This document shows, piece after piece, positions 1 through 13,268 of a stretch of 64,000 nucleotides of DNA. Source of the stretch: Tanytarsus gracilentus (taxonomy: Eukaryota; Arthropoda; Insecta; Diptera; Chironomidae). Under the pieces are notes generated by a model that was not told the DNA's origin, did no database searches, and saw only the letters and a list, made by a program, of their open reading frames with translations. Each line of letters opens with the position of its first letter. Within the stretch, counting starts at the first letter, position 1. The position numbers were made by a program, and so were the translations under genes. Where the stretch lies: the NCBI GenBank assembly GCA_038502055.1, contig JAXRKN010000044.1:9511501-9575500 (forward strand). The letters run 5' to 3'.

Positions 1-115
1 AATTGCCTGACTAGAATTTTGCACGAATCCTCATGACATGCCGCACAATTTTATTTGCTAACCCAATCATTTATTAGAGTAGCCATTAATTAGCTTTTTA
101 ACCTAATTAATTAAG

Positions 116-3107
116 ACGACGTCAATCGTGGATAGCACCGGAAATTCGAATTTTAGCACCGTCGCTTGATCGCGGCCTTGATGATGAGTCAGAAAGTTTA
201 AGATGTGATTCATTAATGTCCATTAGAAGGTGATTTTAAGGCTAATTTTTTGCACAAAAAATTGTACAGCTCGAAAAATTTGCATGAAATTTCAAAAACT
301 TTAATTTTTTTTGTAAAACATTTTTAAATTTTAATTTTAATCCTACAGCAAACCCAAGGACATTATTTTGAAGATCGACGAGGAGCCCGAAGAAGATGAT
401 TTCGCTAGTAAAGAACATCACATATTGGTTGAACTGTAAGCTAATTAATTTTGATCATTAAAATGTTAATAAAATTCTTCCTCACAGCTTCCAAGCCATT
501 TGGTATGTAATTCTTTCGCACACTGACTTCATCTGCTATGCCATGGTGTTTTTGAATCAAGTAAGATGAAATCATTCTCTTTTTTCGCTTTAAACAAATT
601 AAATTTTTAATTAGATAAAATCGGCGAGCATTCTTTCGATTCCACTTCCTTTGATGGTTCTTTTGTGGGGCACACTCACATTCCCTCGGCCGTCAAAGAC
701 TTTTTGGGTCACTCTCATCGCCTATACACAAGCTGTTGTACTCATCAAGTGTGCTTGTCAATTTGAAGCATGGTTCTGGAATAGTCAGCCAATAACTGCA
801 AATCAACCCTTTGCGCCGGCGAGAATTTTGGGAATTGAAAAGAAAAATGGATACGCGACTTACGACTTAATTTTACTTCTCGTCGTATTTTGTCATCGAA
901 TCATTTTAAAGTCACTCGGTTTGTGGAAATCAGATGTGACAATTGAAAAGCCAATTCCGGGTGAAAAATATCAGTTCGATGCAATCAAGAATGAAATTGA
1001 ACAGAATGCAATTGTTGAGAGGAAAATTGATGAGAATGGAAAATCCGTGAGAGTCGTTGACGATAAGGATACGGTGATGGTTGAACAGTCAGAGGAGGAA
1101 GAAGCGAGTGGCTTTGTTGCGGTCGCAAAGCTTTCATGCCAAAAATACATATCCTCAATTCGAGAGTTCTTAAAGCAACTCTTTGATCGACAATCAAAGC
1201 GATCCGCAGACGTTTATGGATTTCTTTTCCTCTGCGATTTCATCAATTTCTTTGTCATTCTATTTGGCTTCAGCTCATTTGGAACGCAAGAAGGCGACGG
1301 CGGTGTTTTATCGTACTTTGAGGAGAATAAGGTTCCAATAACCTTCCTCCTTATGCTTATCATACAATTTTTCTTCATTGTCGTTGATCGTGCTTTGTAT
1401 TTAAGGTAATTTTTAAATAGTTTTAAAACTGATAAAATTTTAAATAACTTTTCAACCAACAGGAAAAACATGTTTGGGAAAATAATTTTCCAATTCATTT
1501 TAATTGTCGGCCTTCACATCTGGATGTTCTTTGTTCTTCCGGCCACAACCGAGAGGAGCTTCAACGCCAAAGATCCACCAATAATTTATTACATGATCAA
1601 ATGCTTTTATCTACTCTTTTCCGCTTATCAAATTCGATGTGGATATCCGTCGAGAATTCTCGGCAATTTCCTCACAAAAGACTTTACGATGCTTAATTTT
1701 GCTGGCTTTAAGATTTTTATGAATATTCCATTCCTGATGGAACTTCGTACGCTAATGGATTGGGTTTGGACGGACACGTCTATGACGTTATTTGATTGGC
1801 TTAAAATGGAAGATATTTTTGCAAATATTTATCAATTAAAATGTTCACGTCAACTCGAGAGCGATTTGCCGGCACCACGTGGTCAAAAGAAGGGACCAAT
1901 GGTGAAGTATCTCATGGGCGGTGGCATGATCTTACTCATTATTGCTGTCATTTGGTTCCCACTTGCACTCTTTGCATTCAGTAACACTGTTGGCGAACCA
2001 AATAGACCGGAAGATGTCTCGATTTCACTTAGAATTGGACCTTACGAACCAGTTTACATGATGAGCGCGCAGGGCAGTGACATAATTGAAATGAGACAAA
2101 ATGATTGGGATGGATTGCTTAGGAGATATGCGAGAGATAAGGAAACGGGGAAAACAGCAATTACATTTTTAAGCAACTACGAGCCAGCTGATGTTGCGGC
2201 TGTCAAGTTGGGCTCAAACTCGAGTACAATTTGGAATATTTCACCTCCTGACAAGGAAAGATTACTTCAAGATTTGTATGACAATAAAACTCTAACAAGT
2301 CGATTCCGTTACAATGTCAAAAGGAAAACTCACTCGAAAGAGAATCCCGCACAGGTTGATGATGAGCATACGTTTGATTTTAAAGGCAACGACTCGATTG
2401 GAATGCAGCTTAGACTTATGTTGGAGAATACGAGTGTTCCTCTTCCTCTTGACATGCCCTTCATGTTGCCAAAATTCTTAAAGGTTAAAAATAATGGAGA
2501 TTTAAGGCCAATCCATCAGCTCCTTAAACTCGGACCCGAAGCGACCGACGATGACGAGCAGAATTTTAGAAATTTAACACTTAAATTGTACGAAGAAAAA
2601 GTTTCAAGTGGAACTGATCCTTTTTCAAATTTATGGTGGGAAGTAACTGAAAACTGTTCAGAGTGGTATTACAAAGAGCCAGGAAATTCCCTCTATGCCG
2701 ATTGTAACAAACACATTACAATGTACATGTTTTGCGATAAAATTTTCCCATCAACCATCAGTTCTATCGCGGCCGGCGGAATTATTGGATTGTACACCAC
2801 TTTGATTTTCGTCTTCTCGCGAATGCTTCGCGGAACAGTTTTCTCAGGGTCGAGCTCTAAAATCATGTTTGAGGATCTGCCCTATGTCGATCGAGTACTT
2901 CAGCTCTGTCTCGATATTTATCTCGTAAGAGAATCTAATGAATTTACCCTCGAAGAAGATCTATTCGCTAAACTCATCTTCCTATACCGAAGTCCTGAGA
3001 CAATGATTAAATGGACAAGACCAAAGAAGGAAATGCATGATGACGATGGCGATAGTGATAGCTTATCGACCGACACAAAAGTCAGCATAAGAAAGAAAAC
3101 CGATTAA
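116..3107 (+). CDS. Piezo: Piezo mechanosensitive ion channel, C-terminal part (5' end outside window)
   Basis: Piezo forms a trimeric plasma-membrane cation channel gated by membrane stretch. Exons read here: 116-229 (start least certain), 349-435, 488-560, 615-1405 and 1463-3107, joining in frame to about 902 residues ending at TAA. The fourth exon gives the conserved block IPRPSK-like (FPRPSKTFWVTLIAYTQ) and RILGIEKKNGYATYDL; the last exon holds the extracellular cap domain (from about SLRIGPYEP to CSEWYY), the pore-lining inner helix (IAAGGIIGLYTTLIFVFSRM) and the cytoplasmic tail with PYVDRVLQLCLDIYLVRE and RSPETMIKWTRPK, all typical of the Piezo C-terminus. The protein is over 2,000 residues in animals, so most of the gene lies to the left of base 1. 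It is convergent with the ABCA gene. The first listed exon could instead start near 157. Confidence 0.95.
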
Positions 3108-3546
3108 AAACATTTTACAGAAGAAAAAAAAATCAGGGAAATTTGAAAAAAAAAATATTTTTTTTGTGGGGTTCAATTGATTTAAGCGGTGAAAATTAAA
3201 TTTAATTAACTAGTCACGTTTTTGATAAAATTCATTCATCGGTCATCACAATTTAAAATATCCTCAAAAGCGATACGATCTTTAAAGTTAAAAATTTGAA
3301 TTCTCTTTTTCTAAATTTAAATTACTGCTTAAGCTTAACATTGTCAAATTAAGTGTCGAGAGACGAAAATGTTTAAATTTTTTATATAGTTTTGATGTAA
3401 TTTTAAGAGTCGCCTTAAAGTTGTGCATTTATTGTATGGAATAAAAAATCTTTTTGGATAAATTGAAAAAGCTTTTATTTTTAATTGGTTAAAATCTATA
3501 TAATTAATTAAGAGAAACGACTCTTTCAGATAATAAAGGAACAAAT
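3108..3546. other. Convergent 3' region between Piezo and the ABCA gene
   Basis: The 439 bases between the two stop codons are AT-rich and hold no coding frame. An AATAAA on the + strand at 3440-3445 could end Piezo transcripts, and the reverse-complement signal at 3474-3479 could end ABCA transcripts. The two signals cross over, so the 3' UTRs may overlap as antisense RNA; this is inference. Confidence 0.6.
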
Positions 3547-6500
3547 TTAGGTTTGCTGGTAAATTCCACTGCGGCTGAAAATCATAAAGACTTGCTCTAA
3601 GCTCATCTGAGTTAGAGAATAATCACAAATATTTAATTCGCGCTTTAGTTGTGAGCAAATGGCAAAAACTTCCGACCACTTCAGATCCATGTTGGGTATA
3701 TGAAAGGTGAGAATGTCCAAATACTTTTCCTTTAGCTCTGCCGAACTGAAAGAATTTTTGACTCGATTTTGAACTTCAAACAATAGCTGCTCATCATCCT
3801 TTCCTATTTTAATTGTAAGCACAAATCCTTTAGAATATTTATTCTTTAAATATTGTACGCTTCCAAGGCACTTAAATTCACCGCTAACCATTATACCAAT
3901 CTTGGTGCATAATGCCTCACATTCGTCCATTGAGTGACTCGTAATCACCACGGCACGTCCTGAATCGCGAATCTTCTTAATTGCACCCCACATATGATGC
4001 TTAGCTTGTGGATCAATACCGGTCGTCGGTTCATCAAGGAAAATCAATTGCGGATCACCTAAAATTGCAAGCGCTGTTGAAAGCTTTCGTTTATTGCCTC
4101 CGCTAAAAGCTACAATTCTCTTATTGAGATGCTGAGTAAAGCCAAATTCATTCGATAATCGATTCATGTTTTCATTCATTTCTCTTTTTGGTATGCCCCG
4201 AATAAGCGAATAAATTTTTAAAGTTTCTCTTCCTGTCAATTCTGGTAACACGGCATCGAATTGTGGGCAATATCCGATCAGTTGATGAACTTTTTGAAGC
4301 TGATTTTTCATGCTGAATCCTCTAACCCATCCATCACCGTCTGAAATTATTTCATCGCCTGTCATCATTTTGAAAGTTGACGTTTTTCCACTTCCATTAA
4401 CTCCCAAAAGTCCAAAACATTCTCGCTGCTCAATGTCCAAATGAAGTTGATTTACAGCACAGATATTCCCATAAAATTTTGTGAGTCCTTTAAGCACGAG
4501 ATTACTTTCCTTTATTTGCTGGCCAGACATTGAATTAACTTTGTCAATTTCATCCTTTACATCATCGTCGACATTCAAGCTATGAAGCGGTGGTAATTTT
4601 CTTGATCGAAAGCTCAAAAATTTATAGAAAAATAACTCGAAGAGAAGATGATCCTTCATCAAGCATACAGTAAGGAATAAAATGGCAGCGGTGACACTTA
4701 TAACAATATTCCAGCCAATTCCATGATCGTCAAATGAGAAAATATCTGTAAGTAGATTTTAAAATTTAATTTTCAAACTTTTATATGAATATGATTTTAC
4801 TTACTGAAGTCAGGATCACTCGCCAAGAATGACATCCCAAGTTTTGACAGTTGGTCTACCAGATTAAATGGCGCAAAGAAAAGCAAAATCCAGTATGCTG
4901 GTTTTGTGATGAAGTTATACTTTTCAAAGTTAGCCCAGAATTTTACAACTCCATAAAGTACGGCAACTGAAAAGTTTAATTATAATATTGGTTAAATTTT
5001 TTAAACTAAGTTTAACTTACATAAAAGAGATGTAAGCGATAAAAACGATTCGCCAGTTGACTCCTTGTTGAAAAGATACGAGAATGCGTAGATGTAAGGC
5101 AAATATCCAAAACCATAATTCAAGGCAATCGCCAAAATTATCGAAAGTTCTTTTCCCGTTGCGAAATGCGCCCTTTGAAAAACTCCAATGCTGCAAATTA
5201 ACACGCAACATATTATGAAGAAAACGAAAAAATCAAAAATTAAAGATGTGATCCAGTAGATGAAGCGATTCATTCCGCTAATGAACATGAGAAGTTTTGC
5301 TCTCGATTCACGTTCTTTGATGTAGGGTGCGATGAAAATCACTTGCCAGTATATGAGTAGAAAAAAAATGATGACGAGTGTCATAACAACATTTTTAGGG
5401 TCTTCGAAGAGATCACGAATATTATCGCTTCCGTTCGATGGCATGACGTAGGGTTTGTTTGTAACTGTAATATCGAATTCATTTCCAGCATAATTTTTTA
5501 GCAGCGCTCGATTAATTGTGTTGACTGTCAGAGGTGAAGTATGATAGGGCTGTCCGTTGAACCAGGCGACAATTGAGTTTTCGTTTATAGTAGCGCCAAC
5601 TAAATATTCCTTATTGATTACCGACAAAGACACATTTGCCTTTTTAAGTATATACTCGGACATACTTTCGCCTCCCGTAAGCATCGTAAATTTGTCTTTT
5701 CCTCCGAATAAACTTTCATACGTTTTCGATAGTCGTGAATTGTCACTCTCAAGTACAGTCATTGTTTCGCGATAGGATTCGAATGAGATTTTCAAGGGTG
5801 TAATGTCGTCAAAGGAAAGATTTGGTGCAGACATGAGTATGAAAATCATCCAGGCTGAGAAAAATGTTATGTACAAAATTTGTTTCCACATTCTTTTTAA
5901 AACGTGAAATTTCTTCAGTAAAACGGCCTCAATTTGGTAGAATATTAATGCAGTTCCGTCAACATTAAAGTTTTCAATTTCTTCTAAGTTAATTGGCACT
6001 TGATCCGGCTGCAAGTGTCGTCCATCCACTTCATCGTCATGATAACTTTCAACTCCGAGTTTCAGAAAAACTTCTTCGAGTGTCGTCAAGCTGCATCCAA
6101 AGTTTTTAATCTTCAGGTCTTCTAAATTATCCTCAAGGTCCTTGAATATATTCTCAAAGTATGGCAGTTTATCTTCACTAATTACATAAGTTGCCTCAGA
6201 TTGTCCTTCTGACTCGAGATAAACGGCGTTTTCTGCATACTTTTCAACTACTCTCTTAACGTTATCACTCTTAAATCCATCTTTTTTAACACATGTCAAT
6301 CGATAGCCAGTTCCGAATTTTTTCTTAAGGAAGAATGAACTTCCAACTGTCCTCAATTTACCCTCAGTCATGATTGCAATTCTATCGCCCAGCACATCGG
6401 CTTCATCCATAAAATGAGTACCTTATTTTTTTTAATTATTTTAATTATTTTTTTTGATTATTTCAATAATTATTTAACTCACTTAATAAGATTGTACGAG

Positions 6501-9500
6501 AGATCGAAGTGTGCGTTGAAAAAGTGAGTTGCAAAAATTATTTGCTCCGGTGATTAATTGGGTTTTGGCAGTGCTAGAGTAGGTAAAAGTGGCTAGTTAG
6601 TTAGATTAGGACAGGTAGTGATAGAAAATGTTCGAGTACACTCAATTTGGAAGGAAGTAAGTTTTTTTGAAAAATTTTTCATTGAGGATTCTTCAAGAAA
6701 ATTTTATGGGTAATATTAATTTATTTTCATAAAAGTGAAGGATCAAGTGAACCGAGTGGGGATAGGAGGAAGAAGGTTATTTTGAAACAAGTTTAGGTTA
6801 AACAGGGGAATTTTTTTTTGTGTGTGAATTGGGTAAATTTCATTTTCAAAATAAAAATGTCAGCCAGGAACTTGTAATTTTTTTTAATTTTGTTCCAAAG
6901 GATATTTATAGATAGGAGTTAAGGGATTTCACACTTGATCTCGAGGGGGGTTTGTTTTGTGATTGTTCTAAAATGGACAACGGACATATATTTTGACTCG
7001 ACACACCAACTGTGTACACTAGTCTCAGTTGAGGAAGGTAGTGGTGGAATCACGGCTTTTCTCCAAGTGATTTGAGACATATAAAATGTTGATTTGGTTT
7101 TGATTAGTTGGAAACTGTAATATCTCTCAGTAAACAAATGTTTTGTGTGTTTCTGAAATTAAAAAAAATTTTAAAAAAAAAAAAAAAAAAAACAAACACA
7201 CAAAAATTGCCGTAAAGGTATTTTAAATTCCTATTAACAACGCTGATGGTGGGGGTTGGCCCCATGTTCTCTAACGTTTATTTTTTCGGGGGGTTTGTCG
7301 TCCTGTGGCTTGTTCGACTGTGATACTTGCCTAAGTAGCCCGCTAGACCCTGCTTTTCCGAGGAATCGGGGGTCAATCATGTGTGGTTGCGTTGGACGTC
7401 TCTCCTACTTCGGTAGTGGCCACCTAATCGTCATCTAATCTAATCTATTCTAACTCACTTAATAAGATTGTACGATGTTTCTTCTCGTCAATAAGCAAAT
7501 CCCATAAGTGTCGGCGTGCAGCAACGTCTATACCCGCAGTGGGTTCATCTAGCACGACTATTTGTGCGTTGCCACAGAGAGCAATTCCAATCGACAATTT
7601 TCTCTTCATGCCTCCTGATAGTGTTCTACTTTCTGCATTACTTTTGTCGTTTAAGTCGAGTAGATCGATATATTTTTTAACATCTTCAGCTATCATGCGT
7701 TTGTCTTCCATTCCCTTCAAGGCACAAAAGAATATCAAATGCTCTTTAACGGTTAGTTCGTCAAAAAGAACGTTGTGTTGGGGACAAATGCCGAGTGACT
7801 TTCTTGCCACATTAAGCTCCGTTCTTATATCCTTTCCATTGAGATAGGCAGTTCCTGATGTTGGTGAGAAGAGACCAACTAGCATCGACATTGTCGTTGT
7901 TTTACCTAAAAAATAAAGAAAGATTAATAAGTTCACACACTACCTTCATTCTAATGTTATGTACCTGCTCCGTTGTGACCAAGGAGAACAGTAATTTGAT
8001 CTTGATACATGTTGATTGACAGTTTATTAACTGCAAATTTTGAGCCAAACTTCTTGGTCAAATTCGTAATTTTAATTCCAATATGGCCATCCTCCGGCTC
8101 ATCTTCAATATCTGGATTCGAGACTTTTCTTTCTTGTAATATCGCCTCATTCTCCAATGTTCGATAGCCTATTCGTTTTTTTAAATAATTCAATGTTGGC
8201 AGGAGGGGATAATAAAAGGGCTCTGCAATTCCATATTCACCAGGAACAACTCGTTCAATGTAGTTGGTCAGAAACAGCGTTAAGGCGCTTCCAATTATCA
8301 TGAATATTAAAATTTCTCCGAATGAAAATTTTAGGTCGACGTCACGATGAAAAAGTGTTGAAACATGAACGCCTTGCATGAGAGTCTCCGAGTTCATGAT
8401 AAAATAAAGTGCTTGACCCATGTTTGTGTTGACAAGCATACAGTAAAGGGCTTTAAGTATGTAGGGAAAGGCATGAAAGTCCATCGAGAAATAGTTGTAG
8501 GGCAAAATTATGAAGAAAAATAAGAGAGATCCAACATTTCCAGCTGTCGATGACTTTTTAAAAATCACACTCATTAAAAAGCAGAATGTAATTACGGACA
8601 CGATGTAAATCACGAATAATAGCCAAATGAGAAATGCATTACTGTGTGCAAATATCGGAATTGTTGAGACGAGACTCGTAGTCATGATAATAGAGTTGAT
8701 AGTAAATGGAATAATCATCATAATGAAACACTTGACAAACCACGAGAACCAGTGAATGGCAGAGCTCAATCCCATCATCTTCATCGATTCCTTGAGAGAT
8801 GTTTCAATCTCAACCGTTATGTTCTTGATAATGTTCTTCACAGACATTATCATGCACATTACGAAGAGAAGAGGAAACGTGGCGGCAACAGTCAAAAACA
8901 CATCCTCTACAATCTTGGGATATGGATACGCTTGTAACTTTAGATTTGGTAGCGGTGCCGATGCATTTATTGCCTTAATGAAAGCACGATCAATTTCATT
9001 TTGAAGTCCCAGAAAACACTCCACGTAGTAAGGCGGTGATAATGGAAACGAGTATATCATTCGTGATTGCCGCGAAGCACTTGCATAGTACAATTGATCC
9101 GTTAACCATTTATTTTCACCTGCATTTTCAGGCAAGCGAATGGTGTACTTTAAATGTTTTAATGGTATCTACAAAAAATAATAGTAATTACTGTTGAGTT
9201 AATTAATAATTCATTTATGACTCACCTGCGTCGCATTGTCGAATTGAATGGCGATGACAGAATTGGATATCGATTCATTTCGTATCCACAATTCAAGCTC
9301 TTCTTGCGTTTCCAATCCAACAGGCTCCAGTTTGAATTTTGGAGCAACTTTATCAATTAAATCTCTATAAAATTCGTCGCTTGGTGTGAAACCAATGCTT
9401 TTAATGTTTGGCTTTGGTTCGTTCAAAATTGAAACGTCGTCAAAAGTACATGTCTGGGCGGATAAGTCGAATGGTTTAAATCTCTTTTCTGGTATTACAG

Positions 9501-9703
9501 TGGGGTCCAAGTGATCTCTCATGGTTGAGAAAAGCAAGACGATGGCGATAGGAAATATTATTTCAAAAATCGCTGAAATTTTACTTTAAATAAAAAACTT
9601 AAATATTTTTGCTTTTAACTGCACATTTACCTTGAATCCAGTGTCTCTTGACGAGAATCCAATTCTTCCAGCATAAGAGTTTAAATTTATTCACCCACAT
9701 CAT
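3547..9703 (-). CDS. ABC transporter, subfamily A (ABCA1/ABCA3-type full transporter)
   Basis: Full-size ABCA lipid exporter with two membrane domains and two ATPase domains. Exons from the 5' end: 9631-9703, 9226-9572, 7965-9168, 7459-7905, 5021-6421, 4805-4966 and 3547-4745, total 4,833 bases, 1,610 residues, in frame throughout. Start is a double ATG (9703, 9700). ATPase domain 1 shows Walker A GHNGAGKTTT split by the intron after GAG, signature LSGGMKRKLS, Walker B VVLDEPTAGID and H-loop STHFMDEAD. ATPase domain 2 shows LLGVNGSGKTST, signature FSGGNKRKLS (Phe for the usual Leu), LIFLDEPTTGID and ITSHSMDE. Long extracellular loops precede each membrane block. The H-loop His follows an intron of 1,037 bases that carries an insertion (6500-7450); all other introns are about 50-60 bases. 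Subfamily is clear; the exact orthologue and substrate are not. Confidence 0.93.
6475..6499. repeat. 25-bp direct repeat, intronic copy (putative target-site duplication)
   Basis: Identical over 25 bases to 7451-7475, with different bases on both sides. On the minus strand it contains the end of ABCA coding exon 4 and its splice donor (A|GTGAGT). This copy sits about 54 bases before the acceptor at 6421/6422, so it probably marks the ancestral exon end. Confidence 0.8.
6500..7450 (+). mobile_element. Retroelement-like insertion inside the ABCA intron
   Basis: About 951 bases bracketed by a 25-base perfect direct repeat (6475-6499 and 7451-7475). Read on the + strand it is AT-rich up to an A-tract near 7160-7192, then becomes a GC-richer, structured block (about 7240-7430) and ends at the repeat with short CTAAT units (near 7435-7446). 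A 3' tail of short repeats next to a long variable target-site duplication is what 5'-truncated non-LTR retrotransposons or SINEs leave; family not recognised. No transposase or reverse transcriptase frame is present. It lies antisense to ABCA. Alternative: assembly join of two haplotypes. Confidence 0.6.
7451..7475. repeat. 25-bp direct repeat, exon-end copy (putative target-site duplication)
   Basis: Second copy of the repeat. On the minus strand it is contiguous with the ABCA exon and supplies the donor in use, giving codons for RTILL, then A|GTGAGT after position 7459. Joining to GTACTCAT at 6421 restores LSTHFMDEAD. Confidence 0.8.
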
Positions 9704-10258
9704 TGAAAATCTTCTTAAAACTGAGCTATATTTAAATTTTTACTTCGTGACTCATCGACTCATCTTCCGAAAAAATATAATGCATCGGAAAACGTAAACA
9801 ATTCAAAAAAATGGTTTAAAAGTTGAAATAGTTTGGCAAAAAAAATGTAAAAAGTAAAAACTTTCACAAAATTTTGATTTTTCATCTGATTATGAAAATT
9901 TACCTGGCAAAAACTACAAATTTTTTTTAAACAATAATGTAAAGAGAGTTATTAAATTTTTAATTTTACTCGTGCGAAGTTTTTTGGCCAAAGTTTCTTT
10001 TTAGTCGAACCATGCGCTAAATCCATCCATCAATGGTGTCGCGAGAAAATATATTTGAATTTTTTAAAATTTTAACGGTTTTCAAATTTAATTAATCATT
10101 TTTAAAATAATTTAACTAACACAATTTTAGAGAGGCGACATCATTCTCAAACGAATTTTCATCATTATCCAAAAATAATCCATCCATAATTTCCACATTC
10201 ACAGTTAACTAATGAAACCATCTTTCTTTCCTAATTTGTAAAAGTTTTATTGCTTTCT
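9704..10258. other. Intergenic region between ABCA start and ataxin-10 stop
   Basis: 555 bases of AT-rich DNA holding the promoter and 5' UTR of ABCA and the 3' UTR of the ataxin-10 gene, both on the minus strand. No convincing coding frame or repeat seen. Confidence 0.5.
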
Positions 10259-11525
10259 TTATTTTTTAATGCGAAACACACCCGACTCGATACCAAATTC
10301 TTGTAAGATTGGGTTCGCCGAATCACCAACTCTCGTTAGCTTTTGAACAATCTCTTGATTTTCGGCGTTTCCCTCGCATAAATTTCTAATTGTTAAAATA
10401 CTCCACTCTTTAATGAGAGGGTTACGAGCATCTAAATTTGTGCACTCAAAAACGCTTTGCATAATTTCCATCTCACGCGCTAATTCCTGATTTCGTTGAT
10501 TGCGGTATGAGAGATTTGCTAATGCCCTCACAAGTTTGGTCTTAAAAGTATATGAAATTTCACTCTCAATTGTGGCTTTCTCATCCGATCTTGGGAGTAA
10601 GGCATCGAGCTTTTGGATGGGTGTGAAAATATTTGGTGAATCTTTGCCAACTTTATGAATGGCTTGCAAAAGGCAACCGATATTAAGAAAAAGCGAATTG
10701 TCATCTTTTAAGAGCTCGAGGTACTTCTCTTGGGAGGTCATGGTGACAACAATATCAAGGAGGATCATAACCATTTCTGGATCAGTTGACTCCACGTGGG
10801 TTGCAACAGTTTTTAGAATATTATCAGACTTCATTTTAAATTCCCGTGCAATGTGATGAATCAAAGTGGTTTCGATTAAGCTAAAAAAAGAAAATTAAAA
10901 TACTTTCAAAGGAGTTATTGTGAACTCACTCAGCAGATTCATCAGCTAAATGCTCGTTGACATAAATTAATAAATTCTTTTTCGACGCTTCATCAAGACT
11001 CTTATATTCGCCAACAACGTCCATTTGTGAGCAAATAAAATGATCCAGCAAGATGTTGAGAAAGTCTGGTGATGGATCTAATTTTTGAGATTGACTTAAG
11101 CACGTTGTAATGACCCGTTGAATGTCTGGCGAGATGTCATTTAGCACCATATTGTGAGTTATCATTGATGCAATATTAACGAATTTAATATTTTCCGAAT
11201 TCAGTTGAGTCATGACAAAACTTCCAAGCTCATCACGAACTTTCGCTTGAACTTTCTTGTTCTGAACACAAATATTGGCAATCAATTGGAAGCTCATTAA
11301 TTTTAAGTCCTCGTCAGTGCTCGAGTCAAGGATGCTTTTTAAGCTCGATATCACTCCATTGGTGTTGGCAATTAAGTTTTGAAATGTTGGTCCCTTGGTA
11401 CAGAGAACTTTTAGTTCCTTGATTGATGAGAATAAAATTTCGTACGATTTTTCAATGTCTTTCGATGATGACACGACTTTCTTTGAGTAAGATATGGTGG
11501 CGTCTTCAAGCTCGGAGATATCCAT
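10259..11525 (-). CDS. Atxn10: Ataxin-10 family armadillo-like protein
   Basis: Two exons (10930-11525 and 10259-10880) join at A|GTGAGT to ...TTTAG|C and give 405 residues. The last 80 residues contain NLDARNPLIKEWSILTIRNL, CEGNAENQE and LQEFGIESGV, the conserved signature of the ataxin-10 C-terminal domain; the rest is alpha-helical with ARM-like repeats (e.g. LIANICVQNKKVQ). In vertebrates ataxin-10 is a cytoplasmic scaffold linked to cytokinesis, cilia and neuronal survival; the insect role is inferred only from homology. Shorter than the human protein (about 475 residues). No sign of damage. The start at 11525 is the first ATG and is followed by the acidic MDISELEDA. Confidence 0.88.
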
Positions 11526-13268
11526 GGCAAAAAATGAATTAAATTCAAGTGAACTAAGGAGAAAATATGAAAATGAATTGTTTGTTTACTTTAATTGAAT
11601 CTAAGCGAATTGTTTATTTTGGGTTGCGACACGTGGAATATAATTTTTTATCGTCAAATTTTAATTTTATCAAAATTTAATGTCTAAAAGAGTTAAGTAA
11701 GGATCTTAGTTGTTTAAATTTACTTAAATAAAATTTCTAAAGTTTGTAATAAAAATTATATTAATTGACGTGTCTTTGCCTTGAATTTTTAGCCACTATT
11801 GACGTCTCTTTCCTACATTTTGAAAAAATTTCTAACCGTCTAATTTTGAATTTTTGGGCTTAATTTTCAATTATTCTAAACAAAAACCATAATTTAAATT
11901 ATTATTCTTCACTTTAGCTGTTAGAAAAATGAAATCATAACATTTTTCATAGAAAATTTTTCTAATTTTCTCGTGTCCTTAAAACAGGGGGAGTTTTCGT
12001 GAAAATCTAAGAAATTGGCGAGGAAAATTTGTGAAAAAGGATGCAAGGAGAAAGGAATTTGGAAAATTTTGTGATTTTCTCCCTTAATTCTAGTGCTTAA
12101 GGGCTAAAAGGTGATTAAAAAATCAAATATCCACCTCGATTAATCAAAACTATTGTTGGATGCCCGGGAAATGTGTTTTTTAGAGCATTTCACTGCTCTT
12201 CATAGAAAAATTTATCGATTAATGAAGGAAAGTGCATTCATCGCAATGTGTGTGTACAAATTATTTCGTGCAAAATGTGAAAAACGCGAGGAAGTGAAAC
12301 ATAAAATTCCATCAAATTAATTACCCTCGTGCCCTATAGTTTTTTAGCATATACACACGCTCATACGCGAGTTTTGAGTGATAAGGCGAAAAAAAGAGGA
12401 AGGAATTTCACCCTCAACATCCCTTCGAAAAAAATATATATTTTTGTGCTCCTTTGCAATAAAAATATTTCGTTTGCTCTTCCTCTTTGCTTTCCCCAAC
12501 ATAAATTTTCACATTATAGAGTACAACTCGAATGTAACCTACTTTAAAATATAACAATGGTGCTCTCTTCAATGGGCTTTTATGCTACTCAGTATCATTA
12601 TGGTGTGTGTGGTTTCCCCGTGTTAACGCATTATCGTCAATTAATTGGCGTATTATCATCTCACACATTCTTTACCACTTTATTCATACTTGAATGCCTT
12701 TAGCGTATATTTTAAATATCAAGTGATTCTCTTTTCTTTCATCTATCGATTTGTTTTACTGTGGAGGGTGATTAATTATTTATTTGCCCTTTAAAGTTAG
12801 GCAAACCGGAAGTGATTTTAAATTTTTTTAAAGGTTATGATTGTAAATGTGAAGGGTATTTTTGTTATTTGACTAAGAAAATTTCTTTTTGATGGCAAAA
12901 ACAATTTTTTTAGCTTCCCAAAGTTCGACGAGTGAAAGTGTTTAAATTTAGTTCTTAATATATAAAGTAACAATTTTTTTCTGGCGGCTATAAAAACTTC
13001 TTTGCAGTTTTCTGCTCTCCTTTCGTAATCGATTTTATGTTAATGTGTAAAAATATTGAAATGACAAAAGTCTTTCTTATTTCTTTCTTACTGTGCTAAA
13101 ATAAAAATAAAAGTGAAGACAATTGAGCGAGCGAACGACGAGAGAGAAAGTGGTGGCGGAAGTAGACGTAAGGAGTGTGTGCGAGAGAGGAGTTTCAAGA
13201 GTTTGGTGGTCAAGAATTAGTGGAGGGACTCAAACGAATCGAGCTGCAGGGCTGTGGGCAATGGGGAA
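11526..13268. other. Divergent intergenic region and likely 5' UTR of the MARVEL-like gene
   Basis: 1.7 kb between the ataxin-10 start and the MARVEL-like start. AT-rich with scattered poly-T runs. The last 150 bases before the start become purine- and GC-richer (gagcgagcgaacgacgagag-like), which suits a transcribed 5' leader. No coding exon could be supported. Confidence 0.45.

Noticed and set aside
7256..7438. 60-codon open frame in the ABCA insertion
   Set aside because: No similarity to reverse transcriptase or any family, and it overlaps the structured 3' block of the element.
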